Source of the DNA: Brachyspira sp. CAG:484
Lineage (GTDB): Bacteria > Cyanobacteriota > Vampirovibrionia > Gastranaerophilales > Gastranaerophilaceae
Assembly (NCBI GenBank): GCA_000431315.1
Contig: HF989706.1
Coordinates: 1 to 21,518, forward strand
DNA length: 21,518 nt
Direction of reading: 5' to 3'
Within the stretch, counting starts at the first letter, position 1; every line of letters starts with the position of its first letter. The notes beneath the pieces are model-generated. The model was not told the DNA's origin. It searched no databases and was given only the letters and a program-made list of their open reading frames with translations. The translations under genes were made by a program, and so were the position numbers. Below are positions 1 to 9,300 of this stretch, piece by piece.

Positions 1-1
1 T

Positions 2-751
2 TCTTCGGGGGGGGGGCAGAGTAGTTTAAGCTCCTTATCAGGCATTGGCGCAGGTTACGAATCATTGGGCGCCGCCGTTCAAGAGAAGCGCCAGAAAGGT
101 TTTACCCTGGCGGAGGTTTTAATAACCCTGGGTATAATAGGAATTGTAGCTGCAATGACACTTCCTTCAATTGTTGGAAACTACAAAAAGAAGGAAATAA
201 TCACCAGAATTAAAAAGTTTGATAGTATGATGTCGCAGGCTGTTTTGCTTTCAGAGGCACAAAATGGCGACGCCAAGTATTGGGAGAAAGTTAATACAAT
301 AATTAAGGATGATGATGGTAATGATGTTTATGATAACAATGCCGGTCCTGAAGCTACATATAATTTTATAACGAAGTATATTGCTCCATATATAAAGTAT
401 TACAGAATAGAAAAGAGTGTAATACAGCCGAATGCTCCAGGTGAAAAAATGTTGGCAATTTATTTTAGTGATGGCAGTATTGCATACGCAAAAAACGGCG
501 CATGTATAGATTTTCGTTTAGATGTAAATGGTTTAAAAAATCCTAACAAAGACGGAAGTGATATATTCGTCTTTGCTTTATGCCCTTGGAATCCTTCTTT
601 TTATTTTGGCAACGCAAATAGAAAATGGGGAACTCTCTGTGATAAATCCCGTAATGACCGCGAAGCTTTAATAAGAAGCAAAACCTGTGCGTCAAGAATT
701 TTAGAACTGGATAACTGGGAATTTAGAGATGATTATCCCTGGAAATTTTGA
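2..751 (+). CDS. Type IV pilin-like (prepilin) protein, 5' partial, frame open through a 10-G tract
   Basis: This is a surface or secretion-type pseudopilin. The prepilin site is G|FTLAEVLITLG (cleavage at about 100/101), followed by a hydrophobic helix ending at AAMTLP, then a soluble domain with four cysteines and an acidic/aromatic tail (DDYPWKF). In the pilin frame there is no stop upstream to the window edge: codons 2-64 read SSGGGQSSLSSLSGIGAGYES, including Gly codons from the 10-G run. The gene therefore probably starts left of the window. The TTG at 65 is an unlikely start because no Shine-Dalgarno precedes it. Such a leader is far longer than the usual 6-7 residues of type IVa prepilins. 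Changing the tract by +1 gives GCA GAG TAG, and by +2 gives GGC AGA GTA GTT TAA, so the gene would be OFF in both other frames. The family assignment is secure. Its exact role (fibre, minor pilin, competence or secretion) is unknown. Confidence 0.85.
   Translation, partial: SSGGGQSSLSSLSGIGAGYESLGAAVQEKRQKGFTLAEVLITLGIIGIVAAMTLPSIVGNYKKKEIITRIKKFDSMMSQAVLLSEAQNGDAKYWEKVNTIIKDDDGNDVYDNNAGPEATYNFITKYIAPYIKYYRIEKSVIQPNAPGEKMLAIYFSDGSIAYAKNGACIDFRLDVNGLKNPNKDGSDIFVFALCPWNPSFYFGNANRKWGTLCDKSRNDREALIRSKTCASRILELDNWEFRDDYPWKF
7..16 (+). repeat. Poly-G tract (10 G), candidate phase-variation site of the left pilin gene
   Basis: Ten consecutive G lie at the left edge, within the open frame of the pilin-like gene. 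With 10 G the frame is open and the other two frames stop within five codons. The window starts only six bases before the tract, which is what is expected if assembly breaks at a length-variable homopolymer. Confidence 0.8.
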
Positions 752-810
752 AAATGGTTGAAAGTTTTATTCAGGGCTAATTTCAGTTATGTTTATATAT
801 AATTAATATA

Positions 811-843
811 AAACAGGACGCTTGACAGTCAAACGTCCTGTTT
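811..843 (+). terminator. Hairpin after the left pilin gene, probable terminator
   Basis: AAACAGGACG (811-820) is perfectly complementary to CGTCCTGTTT (834-843), and TTGA/TCAA can extend the stem inside. It lies 60 nt after the pilin stop. The T tract is short, so termination efficiency is uncertain. It may work in both directions. Confidence 0.6.
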
Positions 844-917
844 GCAATAGTTTCCGGCATATGTAAAATTTTTGTAAAGAAACTGTAACAATTCATCTGT
901 TGATATGAGAAAATTTC

Positions 918-1046
918 TTGACTAAGTTTCTTGATGTATTACGATTATAGAACATGTTAAATTAAAGTCGGGTGTACTATGCCCAAACGCAGAAAAGCCC
1001 GAATTACATATAGATTTTACCGGCTTAAACCAGTGCCGGTAAAGGG
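918..1046 (+). other. Structured leader region upstream of rpoB, possible distal promoter
   Basis: The 361-nt stretch between the pilin stop and rpoB has no convincing gene. TTGACT at 918-923 with GATTAT at 943-948 (19-nt spacing) is a weak promoter candidate. Downstream, ACCGGC (1019-1024) pairs with GCCGGT (1035-1040), forming a hairpin without a T tract. If the distal promoter is real, this would be a structured 5' leader of the rpo operon. Confidence 0.3.
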
Positions 1047-1074
1047 TTAACAGCCTTAAGTTAGAATATATAAT
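1047..1074 (+). promoter_or_regulatory. Sigma-70-type promoter of the rpoB-rpoC1-rpoC2 operon
   Basis: TTAACA (1047-1052), a 16-nt spacer and a perfect TATAAT (1069-1074) predict a transcription start near 1081 and a leader of about 30 nt. The rpoB ribosome binding site GAGGTG at 1102-1107 falls within it. This is a consensus match only. Confidence 0.65.
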
Positions 1075-1112
1075 TTTTGTAGTACGTACACCATTATTAA
1101 CGAGGTGAATTG

Positions 1113-4100
1113 ATGTCTAAGACAAAATATGCAAAAAGAGTAACTCCAATGGGTATCCCGCACACCCGCTTGGATGATTTACCGGACCTTATTGAAGTGC
1201 AAAAAAAATCATTTGAATGGTTTTTAAAAGAAGGTTTGAAAGAAGAATTGTTATCTTTCAGCCCTATTAAAGACTATACAGGAAGATTGGAATTACACTT
1301 CTTACCAAACTATACTTTCGACAACGCAAAATATACTGTTGAAGAAGCAAGAATACATGACGCAACTTATGCAAAACAACTCCGCGTTATGATTAGATTA
1401 GTAAACCGTGACAGCGGTGAAATTAAAGAACAGGAAGTTTATATCGGTGATATTCCTACAATGACCGATAAAGGTACTTTCATTGTAAACGGTGCCGAAC
1501 GTGTTATCGTTTCACAAATCGTTCGTTCTCCGGGTGTTTACTTCAAGCGTGAAGTTTCACCGGCAGGAAAACGTTTGTATAACGCAACTATGATTCCTAA
1601 CCGCGGTGCATGGCTGAAGATTGAAACTGACAGCAATGATTTAATCTATGTAAAAATAGATAAAAACAGAAAAATCTTAGCTACAACATTATTAAAAGCT
1701 ATGGGTATCACTGTTTCTGAAATGGAAACATTATTCACCCACTTTGAATTTTTAAAGAAAACCCTCGATAAAGATACTGCTGAAACAACAGATGACGCTT
1801 TAATCGAAGTTTATAAGAAATTAAGACCGGGCGACCCTGCTTCACCTCAAGGCGGAAGACAGATTCTGGAAGCTCGTTTCTTTGATGAAAAGAAATACGA
1901 TATTGGTCGCGTAGGTCGTTATAAATTGAATAAAAAATTAAACCTGAACATTCCTAAAAACCAGAGAACTTTAACTGTTCAGGACATCGTGGCTTCAATT
2001 GAATACTTAATCAATCTGACATATGATGAAGGTACAGTTGATGATATTGACCACCTCGGAAACAGAAGAATCCGTTCAGTTGGTGAATTGTTACAGAACC
2101 AGTTCAGAGTTGGTCTTTCAAGAATTGAAAGAATTGTTAAAGAAAGAATGACTTTGCAGGATTCTGAAACTCTTACTCCGCTGAACTTATTGAACACAAA
2201 ACCTCTGGTTGCTTCATTGAAAGAGTTTTTCGGAAGTTCACAGTTATCACAGTTTATGGATCAGACAAACCCTCTTGCTGAATTAACTCACAAAAGACGT
2301 ATTTCAGCATTAGGACCTGGCGGTTTGATGAGAGAACGTGCAGGTTTTGCTGTTCGAGACATCCACCCTTCTCACTACGGACGTATTTGTCCTATTGAAA
2401 CTCCGGAAGGTCCGAACGCAGGTTTGATTGGTTCACTTGCAACTCACGCGAAAGTTAACGATTACGGTTTTGTTGAAACTCCGTTCTTCGTTGTTAAAGA
2501 CGGTGTTGTAACTGATGAAGTTCACTACCTGACAGCGGATGAAGATGAAAACTTCCGTGTTGCTCCGGCAGACGTTCAGCTAAATGCGGATAACACATTC
2601 AAAGATGAATATGTTCCAATCCGTTACCGTTCTGAATTTACAATGGGCGAATCTAAAAAAGTTGACTACATCGGGGTATCTCCTATTCAGGTGATTTCCG
2701 TTGCGACTTCATTAATTCCGTTCATTGAACATGATGATGCTAACCGAGCATTGATGGGTTCAAACATGCAGCGTCAGGCTGTACCGCTTTTGATTACTCA
2801 AAGACCGGTTGTAGGTACAGGTTTGGAAGCAAGGGCTGCAAAAGACTCCGGTATGGTTCTGGTAGCAAGTGTTGATGGTACTGTAACAAGAGTTACAGGT
2901 GAAGAAATTATCATCACTGATATTCAGGGAAAACCACACTTACATCAGTTGATTAAATATCTTAGAAGCAACCAGGACACTTGTATTAACCAGCGTCCAA
3001 TAGTTCACGAAGGCGATAAAGTTGCTGCTGGTGATGTAATTGCAGATGGTGCTTCTACAAACTGCGGCGAACTTTCATTAGGTAAAAACGTTCTGGTAGC
3101 GTATATGCCTTGGGAAGGATATAACTTCGAAGATGCTATCCTTCTTTCTGAAAGATGCGTTCACGATGATATATTCACCTCAGTTCACATTGAAAAATTA
3201 GAAATTGATGCACGTCAAACTAAACTCGGACCGGAAGAAATTACCAGAGAAATCCCTAACGTTTCAGAAGAAGCTTTAAGACATTTGGATGAACGCGGTA
3301 TTGTTCGTATCGGTGCAAGAGTTTATGCAGATGATATATTAGTTGGTAAAGTTACACCAAAAGGCGAATCTGAACATCCGCCTGAAGAAAAACTTCTTCG
3401 TGCAATCTTCGCCGAAAAAGCAAGAGATGTTAAAGATAACTCATTGAGAGTTCCTCACGGTGAAGGCGGCAGAGTACTTGACGTTAAAGTATTTGACCGC
3501 GAAAAAGGCGATGAATTGCCGCCGGGTGCAAATACAGTTATCAGAGTTTATATTGCTCAAAAACGTAAAGTTTCTGTAGGTGATAAACTTTCAGGACGTC
3601 ACGGTAACAAAGGTATCGTATCACGTATCTTACCTAAAGAAGATATGCCTTTCCTTCCTGACGGAACCCCTGTTGATATTGTATTGAACCCTCTGGGTGT
3701 ACCTTCCCGTATGAACGTAGGTCAAACTTACGAATTGTTGTTAGGTTTGGCTGCATACTTAACAGGTAATTACTACGAAGCACCTTCTTTCGATGAAAGA
3801 TATGGTGATAACAAATCCGAAATCGCAACAAAAGCAGAATTAATTAAAGGTATTAAAGAAAGCGGCTGCGATTGGGTTACAGAAGACGGTAAGGTAAGAC
3901 TTATTGACGGAAGAACAGGCGAGCCGTTTGACGAACCTGTAGCAGTAGGTCTTTCATATATTCTGAAACTTGTTCACCTTGTTGATGATAAAATCCACGC
4001 AAGAAGTACAGGTCCTTACTCATTAGTTACACAACAGCCTTTAGGCGGTAAAGCCCAGTTCGGCGGACAAAGATTCGGTGAAATGGAAGTTTGGGCTCTG

Positions 4101-4430
4101 GAAGCATACGGTGCTGCTTATACATTGCAGGAAATGTTAACAATCAAATCCGATGATGTAAACGGACGTAACAGAGCTTATGAAGCAATCGTTAAAGGTG
4201 ACAATATTCCAAGACCGGGTATCCCTGAATCATTCAAGGTACTTGTAAGAGAATTACAATCTATCGGTCTTGATATTACGGTAGCGAAAAAAGACGGTGC
4301 CGAAGTTGACTTGATGACAGATATGGACGATTTAAGAAAATCTGCTCCAAAAAGAACACTTTCTGATATTGATTCAGAACTTCTGAACATCAACTTCTTT
4401 GAAACACCGACTACATTCGGCGATTTATAA
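1113..4430 (+). CDS. rpoB: DNA-directed RNA polymerase subunit beta
   Basis: This is the beta subunit of RNA polymerase, which forms half of the active-site cleft in the cytoplasmic core enzyme. ATG 1113 is chosen over the TTG at 1110 because GAGGTG (1102-1107) is well placed. The product is 1105 residues, matching the compact cyanobacterial-type beta. The rifampicin pocket is at residues 374-405 (GSSQLSQFMDQTNPL followed by THKRRISALGPGGL). The E. coli D516, H526 and S531 equivalents are the susceptible residues Asp383, His393 and Ser398. The universally conserved beta segments RERAGFAVRDIHPSHYGRIC, ETPEGPNAGLIGSL, GRHGNKG and GKAQFGGQRFGEMEVWALEAYGA are all present. No ribosomal-protein rplJ/rplL genes precede it; a pilin gene does. 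It is followed by rpoC1 after a 201-nt structured spacer. Identification is certain. Confidence 0.99.
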   Translation: MSKTKYAKRVTPMGIPHTRLDDLPDLIEVQKKSFEWFLKEGLKEELLSFSPIKDYTGRLELHFLPNYTFDNAKYTVEEARIHDATYAKQLRVMIRLVNRDSGEIKEQEVYIGDIPTMTDKGTFIVNGAERVIVSQIVRSPGVYFKREVSPAGKRLYNATMIPNRGAWLKIETDSNDLIYVKIDKNRKILATTLLKAMGITVSEMETLFTHFEFLKKTLDKDTAETTDDALIEVYKKLRPGDPASPQGGRQILEARFFDEKKYDIGRVGRYKLNKKLNLNIPKNQRTLTVQDIVASIEYLINLTYDEGTVDDIDHLGNRRIRSVGELLQNQFRVGLSRIERIVKERMTLQDSETLTPLNLLNTKPLVASLKEFFGSSQLSQFMDQTNPLAELTHKRRISALGPGGLMRERAGFAVRDIHPSHYGRICPIETPEGPNAGLIGSLATHAKVNDYGFVETPFFVVKDGVVTDEVHYLTADEDENFRVAPADVQLNADNTFKDEYVPIRYRSEFTMGESKKVDYIGVSPIQVISVATSLIPFIEHDDANRALMGSNMQRQAVPLLITQRPVVGTGLEARAAKDSGMVLVASVDGTVTRVTGEEIIITDIQGKPHLHQLIKYLRSNQDTCINQRPIVHEGDKVAAGDVIADGASTNCGELSLGKNVLVAYMPWEGYNFEDAILLSERCVHDDIFTSVHIEKLEIDARQTKLGPEEITREIPNVSEEALRHLDERGIVRIGARVYADDILVGKVTPKGESEHPPEEKLLRAIFAEKARDVKDNSLRVPHGEGGRVLDVKVFDREKGDELPPGANTVIRVYIAQKRKVSVGDKLSGRHGNKGIVSRILPKEDMPFLPDGTPVDIVLNPLGVPSRMNVGQTYELLLGLAAYLTGNYYEAPSFDERYGDNKSEIATKAELIKGIKESGCDWVTEDGKVRLIDGRTGEPFDEPVAVGLSYILKLVHLVDDKIHARSTGPYSLVTQQPLGGKAQFGGQRFGEMEVWALEAYGAAYTLQEMLTIKSDDVNGRNRAYEAIVKGDNIPRPGIPESFKVLVRELQSIGLDITVAKKDGAEVDLMTDMDDLRKSAPKRTLSDIDSELLNINFFETPTTFGDL

Positions 4431-4439
4431 TTTAAGCGG

Positions 4440-4460
4440 AGCGGGGAGCTTATCCCCGCT
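4440..4460 (+). other. Perfect hairpin in the rpoB-rpoC1 spacer
   Basis: AGCGGGGA (4440-4447) pairs perfectly with TCCCCGCT (4453-4460) around a five-base loop, nine bases after the rpoB stop. There is no T run after it, so it is not a classical intrinsic terminator. A second hairpin, GCCGGT/ATCGGC (4541-4560), lies in the same 201-nt spacer. These may be RNA-processing or stability elements setting the beta to beta' ratio (inference). Confidence 0.5.
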
Positions 4461-4631
4461 GTGCAAAACAGGTGCGAAGGATTTATCTGCCGGTTAAAAA
4501 ATATACTGAAAGAATTTCCTGAGTGCGTTGACAATATAAAGCCGGTGTATCAATATCGGCAAAGGTAACAAAATTACTAAAAGACGGCCTGCAAAAACTT
4601 GTAAGCTGTGATATAAAAGGAGAAAACTTAA

Positions 4632-6341
4632 ATGTCAACAAGTATTGATTATTTTGACTATATACGAATTAGTATAGCGTCACCTGAAAGGATTTTAAAA
4701 TGGTCCTACGGTGAAGTTACTAAACCGGAAACAATTAACTACCGTACTTTAAAACCGGAACGTGACGGTTTGTTCTGTGAAAGAATTTTTGGACCGTCAA
4801 AAGACTGGGAATGCTATTGCGGTAAATATAAAAGAGTAAGACATAAAGGTATCATCTGCGAACGCTGCGGTGTTGAAGTTACCGATTCAAAAGTAAGACG
4901 CCAGAGAATGGGACATATTAAACTTGCTGCTCCTGTTTCTCATATCTGGTTCTTAAAAGGTATTCCTTCATACCTTGGTTTGCTTCTTGATATGACTTTA
5001 AAAGATTTGGAACAGGTAATTTACTTTAACAATTATGTAGTACTTGATCCGGGAGAAAGCCAATTCAGAAAACTTCAGCTTTTAGGCGAAGAAGAATATG
5101 AAGACTATATGGCTGAAAATGAAGATTCAGAACTGAAAGTCGGTATTGGTGCAGAAGCTATCAAAGAACTTCTTGCAGAATTGGATATTAAACAATTGGC
5201 AGAAGAAATGAGAGCTGAACTTGCCGGCAACGTTACTTCAGTTCAAAGAAAATCAAAATTGATTAAGAGATTAAGACTATTAGACAGCTTAATTTCATCA
5301 GAAACAGATCCTACATGGATGATTATGGATGTATTGCCGGTAACGCCTCCTGATTTAAGACCAATGGTACAATTAGACGGCGGACGTTTCGCAACATCTG
5401 ATTTGAATGACCTATACAGACGTGTAATCAACAGAAACAACCGTTTACAGAGATTATTGGAAATGGGCGCACCTGAAATTATCGTAAGGAACGAAAAACG
5501 TATGCTTCAGGAAGCGGTTGATGCTCTAATTGATAACGGCAGACGCGGAAGAACCGTTGTTGGACCTAACAACAGAGCATTAAAATCATTGTCAAATATC
5601 ATCGAAGGTAAACAGGGTCGTTTCCGTCAAAACCTGCTTGGTAAACGTGTTGACTACTCAGGTCGTTCAGTTATCGTAGTAGGTCCGCAGTTGAGCTTAA
5701 ATCAGTGCGGTTTACCGAAAGAAATGGCAATTGAATTATTCAAACCATTCGTTGTAAATAAACTGATTGAAAGAGGATACGTTCAAAATATTAAATCAGC
5801 TAAAAAGAAAATTGAACGTTCCGAACCAATCGTATGGGATATATTAGAAGAAGTAATTGACGGACATCCGGTATTACTTAACCGTGCACCAACCCTTCAC
5901 AGATTAGGTATTCAGGCATTTGAACCAAAACTTGTAGAAGGTCGTGCAATTCAGCTTCACCCGTTGGTATGTACAGCGTTCAACGCCGACTTCGACGGTG
6001 ACCAAATGGCTGTTCACGTTCCGTTATCAATCGAAGCTCAGACTGAAGCCCGTATGTTAATGTTAGCTACTAACAACATTCTGGCTCCGGCTACAGGTAA
6101 ACCAATCATTACTCCTTCTCAGGATATGGTATTGGGTATGTATTACCTTACAATTCTGAAAAATGAAGATTCTGAGCCGAAAGGATACTTCTACAGCTTC
6201 CAGGATGCAATCTCAGCTCTAGAAGTTGGTGTAATTGAATTACACGATAAAATTGTAGTTAGAGATGAACATGGCGAAAGATTTGAAACTACAGTAGGTA
6301 GAATTATCTTTAACGAAACTGTTAGAAAAGCTATTGCATAG
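4632..6341 (+). CDS. rpoC1: DNA-directed RNA polymerase subunit gamma (N-terminal part of beta')
   Basis: This is the N-terminal half of the split beta' subunit. The 569 residues contain the zinc-binding Cys61-x-Cys63...Cys76-x2-Cys79, the clamp and lid/rudder region (GKRVDYSGRSVIVVGP), and the catalytic Mg-binding loop NADFDGDQM at residues 451-459 (Asp453, Asp455, Asp457). The reading frame stops at 6341, in the region where cyanobacterial rpoC1 ends, and the beta' homology resumes in the next gene. It is somewhat shorter than typical cyanobacterial RpoC1 of about 620 residues. Start: AAGGAGA at 4617-4623 is 8 nt before ATG 4632. rpoC2 begins 26 nt downstream, so the two are co-transcribed. 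The split is a diagnostic trait of the Cyanobacteria/Melainabacteria lineage and plastids, not a frameshift, because both halves have their own ribosome binding site. Confidence 0.98.
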   Translation: MSTSIDYFDYIRISIASPERILKWSYGEVTKPETINYRTLKPERDGLFCERIFGPSKDWECYCGKYKRVRHKGIICERCGVEVTDSKVRRQRMGHIKLAAPVSHIWFLKGIPSYLGLLLDMTLKDLEQVIYFNNYVVLDPGESQFRKLQLLGEEEYEDYMAENEDSELKVGIGAEAIKELLAELDIKQLAEEMRAELAGNVTSVQRKSKLIKRLRLLDSLISSETDPTWMIMDVLPVTPPDLRPMVQLDGGRFATSDLNDLYRRVINRNNRLQRLLEMGAPEIIVRNEKRMLQEAVDALIDNGRRGRTVVGPNNRALKSLSNIIEGKQGRFRQNLLGKRVDYSGRSVIVVGPQLSLNQCGLPKEMAIELFKPFVVNKLIERGYVQNIKSAKKKIERSEPIVWDILEEVIDGHPVLLNRAPTLHRLGIQAFEPKLVEGRAIQLHPLVCTAFNADFDGDQMAVHVPLSIEAQTEARMLMLATNNILAPATGKPIITPSQDMVLGMYYLTILKNEDSEPKGYFYSFQDAISALEVGVIELHDKIVVRDEHGERFETTVGRIIFNETVRKAIA

Positions 6342-6367
6342 CAGAATTAAAATTGAGGAAATATAGA

Positions 6368-9300
6368 ATGGAAACAACTTATACAAATTCAAAACACAAA
6401 ACACTTGAATTTATTAACAAGAAAATGGATAAAGGCGCATTAAAATCGTTTTTATCACAGATGTATCTTGAATTCGGTGGTGCTACAACAGCAGAAGTTG
6501 CTAACAGCTTGAAAAACCTCGGATACAAATATGCAACGAAATCAGGTGTAACCATTTCAATTGCAGATTTGCAGGTTCCTGCTGTAAAAAAACAACTTTT
6601 GGAAGAAGCTGAAAAGGAAATCGAAAAATCTACAAACAGATACTTAAAAGGTGAAATCACCGAGGTTGAAAGATATACAAAGGTTATCGACACCTGGTCC
6701 GAAACAACGGCTAAATTAACATCAAGCGTAGTTGATAACTTTGACAGATTAAATCCGGTATATATGATGGCATTCTCCGGAGCGAGAGGTAACTTATCAC
6801 AGGTATCACAGCTTGTTGGTATGCGTGGTTTGATGGCAGACGCACAAGGACAAATCATCGACTTGCCGATTAAATCAAACTTTAAAGAAGGCTTATCCGT
6901 TACAGAATACATCATTTCATCATATGGTGCCCGTAAAGGTCTGGTAGATACAGCGTTGAAAACTGCTGACTCCGGTTATCTGACAAGACGTCTGGTTGAC
7001 GTTGCTCAAGACGTTATCATTCGTGCAGATGACTGCCACACTACAAAATCTATCAATATGAAGCCTATTACTGATGGTGATACTGTAATCGTTCCTTTAA
7101 TTGACAGATTATTAGGCCGTACAATTGCAGAAGATATTAAAGATGCTGACGGCAATGTAGTTGTTAAAGCAGGAACAACAATGGACCGTAATGATGTTAG
7201 AAAAGCATCAAAATTAAACCTTACTGAATTGAAAGTTCGTTCAGGTTTAACCTGCGGTCTTGAATACGGTATATGCCAAAAATGTTACGGCTGGGCAATG
7301 ACAACCCAGAAATTAGTTGACATTGGTGAAGCTATCGGTATTATCGCTGCACAGTCAATCGGTGAACCTGGTACACAGCTTACAATGAGAACATTCCACA
7401 CCGGCGGTGTATTCAAAGGTTCCGGTGCAATGAAATCAATTGAAGCAGGTATTGCCGGTGAAGTTGTATCTAACGTAAGAACTCGTGAATTAAGAACACG
7501 TCACGGGGATGTTGTTAGAGTAGCAAACTATGAAGCCGATATTGAAGTTAAAGGCGAAAAGAAAACCGAAAAATACCATATTCCGGCAGGGTCTACCGTA
7601 TTCTTTGAAAACGGTATGAAAGTTGAAAAAGGCTTCAAACTTGCAACTTATGAACCGGTATCTCAAGGTGATGGTTCCCGTTTGACAGAAAAGGCTACAA
7701 AAGATATTACATCTGATCTTTCAGGTGAAGTATTGTATGAAGACTTTACTGTTGATGAAAAGAAAGACAGACAGGGTAATATTTCAAGAACTACAAATAA
7801 ACAAGGTATCATCTGGGTTCTTGGCGGTGACGTTTATAACCTTCCTGGCGGTTCTAAAGTTCTTGTTAAAAATGAACAAAAAGTTAAAGCCGGTGAAAAA
7901 TTAGCAGAAACTTTGACTATCTCTGAACATGGCGGTGAAGTTCGCTTTGGTGAAGATTTAGTTATCGAAGATGTTAAATTTGAAGGTAAAACAATTAAGA
8001 AAATTGTTCAAGGTAAAGAAATTACAATCGTAATTGCTTCATTAATCCCTGACAATGCTTCTTTTGAACAGACTAAGAAAGAACAAATCTGGACTGTTGA
8101 TAAAACAGGCGAAAAATATATCGTTAAAGCACCGGTAGATACTCCGGTTGAAAACGGTATGATTATTGCCGAACTTATTGACGATGAATGTGCTGTTTCA
8201 TCTTCAGGTGAAATAAGATATGTTGATGTTGAAGTTGATGAAAATCAAATCATCACAAAACCTGGTTCTGTAGTATTTATTCCGGAAGAAATTCACCAGA
8301 TTTCAAAAGACAGTACTTTAAAAATGGTTGAAAACGGAACTTATGTTACTGCGGGCACAGAGGTAGTGAAAGATGTATACTGCCACATTGACGGTATTGT
8401 TGAATTCAAAGAATACAACGATATTATCCATGAGATTACAATCAGACCTGGAGAAATTCACACACTTCCTAACGTTGGCGAATTGAAAGTTGATGAAGGC
8501 GAAGTTGTTAAAAAAGGTACAGTAATCGCTGAAGGCATTAAGGCAAAAGAAACTTCAATCGTTACTATTATGGATTCAAACATTGATGATCTGGATATTG
8601 ACGATCTTGATGAAGAGCTTGATTCAAGCCTTTCACTCGATGAAGACAGTATTTCTAACCAGCCAATCCAAATCCTTGTAAGACCGGTTCAGGTGTTAAG
8701 CGTACAGCAAAAAGATGTTTCAATTAAATTCAACACTACAGATGGTTTAATTGATATTGTTCCTGTAACCCAGTTACAATACAAGGATGGCGCAAGAGTT
8801 AGAAACCTTGACGGTTCAACAATCACAAGAACAAGTTTGGTTCTTCAAATGCAGGGTTACTTATCACACCTCAAAGGTATGGTAGAACTCGATGATAAAG
8901 GCAATTTGAGAATTGTTGTTTTAGAAAACCTTATTGTTCGTCGTGAATTTGAAGGCAATGCTAAAACTATGTCTTCATTACAGACTGAACTTCTTGTTAA
9001 GGACGGGCAGACTATTGAGCCTAAAACTCCGGTTGCCAAAACTCAGGTTCTTGCAATAAATGAAGGTACAGCTTCAATTAAGAATGAAGATGCAGAGGCA
9101 AGAAGATTGCTTTTAACCAGCGAATCATTTGAAGAGAAAATCGCTATTACTGCAAAACCGGTTGTTAAAAAAGGCGACTTTATAAAAACAGACGGAGTTC
9201 TTTCAGAAAGCGGAGAAAAATCTACTGTTTCCGGTCAGGTTATCTCTGTTAATAAAGGCGAAGTTACTGTAAGAACAGGTCGTCCATACTTAATCAGCCC

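Noticed and set aside
979..1050. A 23-codon basic frame (MPKRRKARITYRFYRLKPVP...) upstream of rpoB
   Set aside because: No ribosome binding site, overlaps the leader hairpin and the -35 box, and resembles no small ribosomal protein I know. Chance is likely, though a leader peptide cannot be excluded.
4528..4560. Internal promoter for rpoC1 starting at TTGACA
   Set aside because: A perfect -35 box, but no acceptable -10 at 16-18 nt, and the region pairs into a hairpin.
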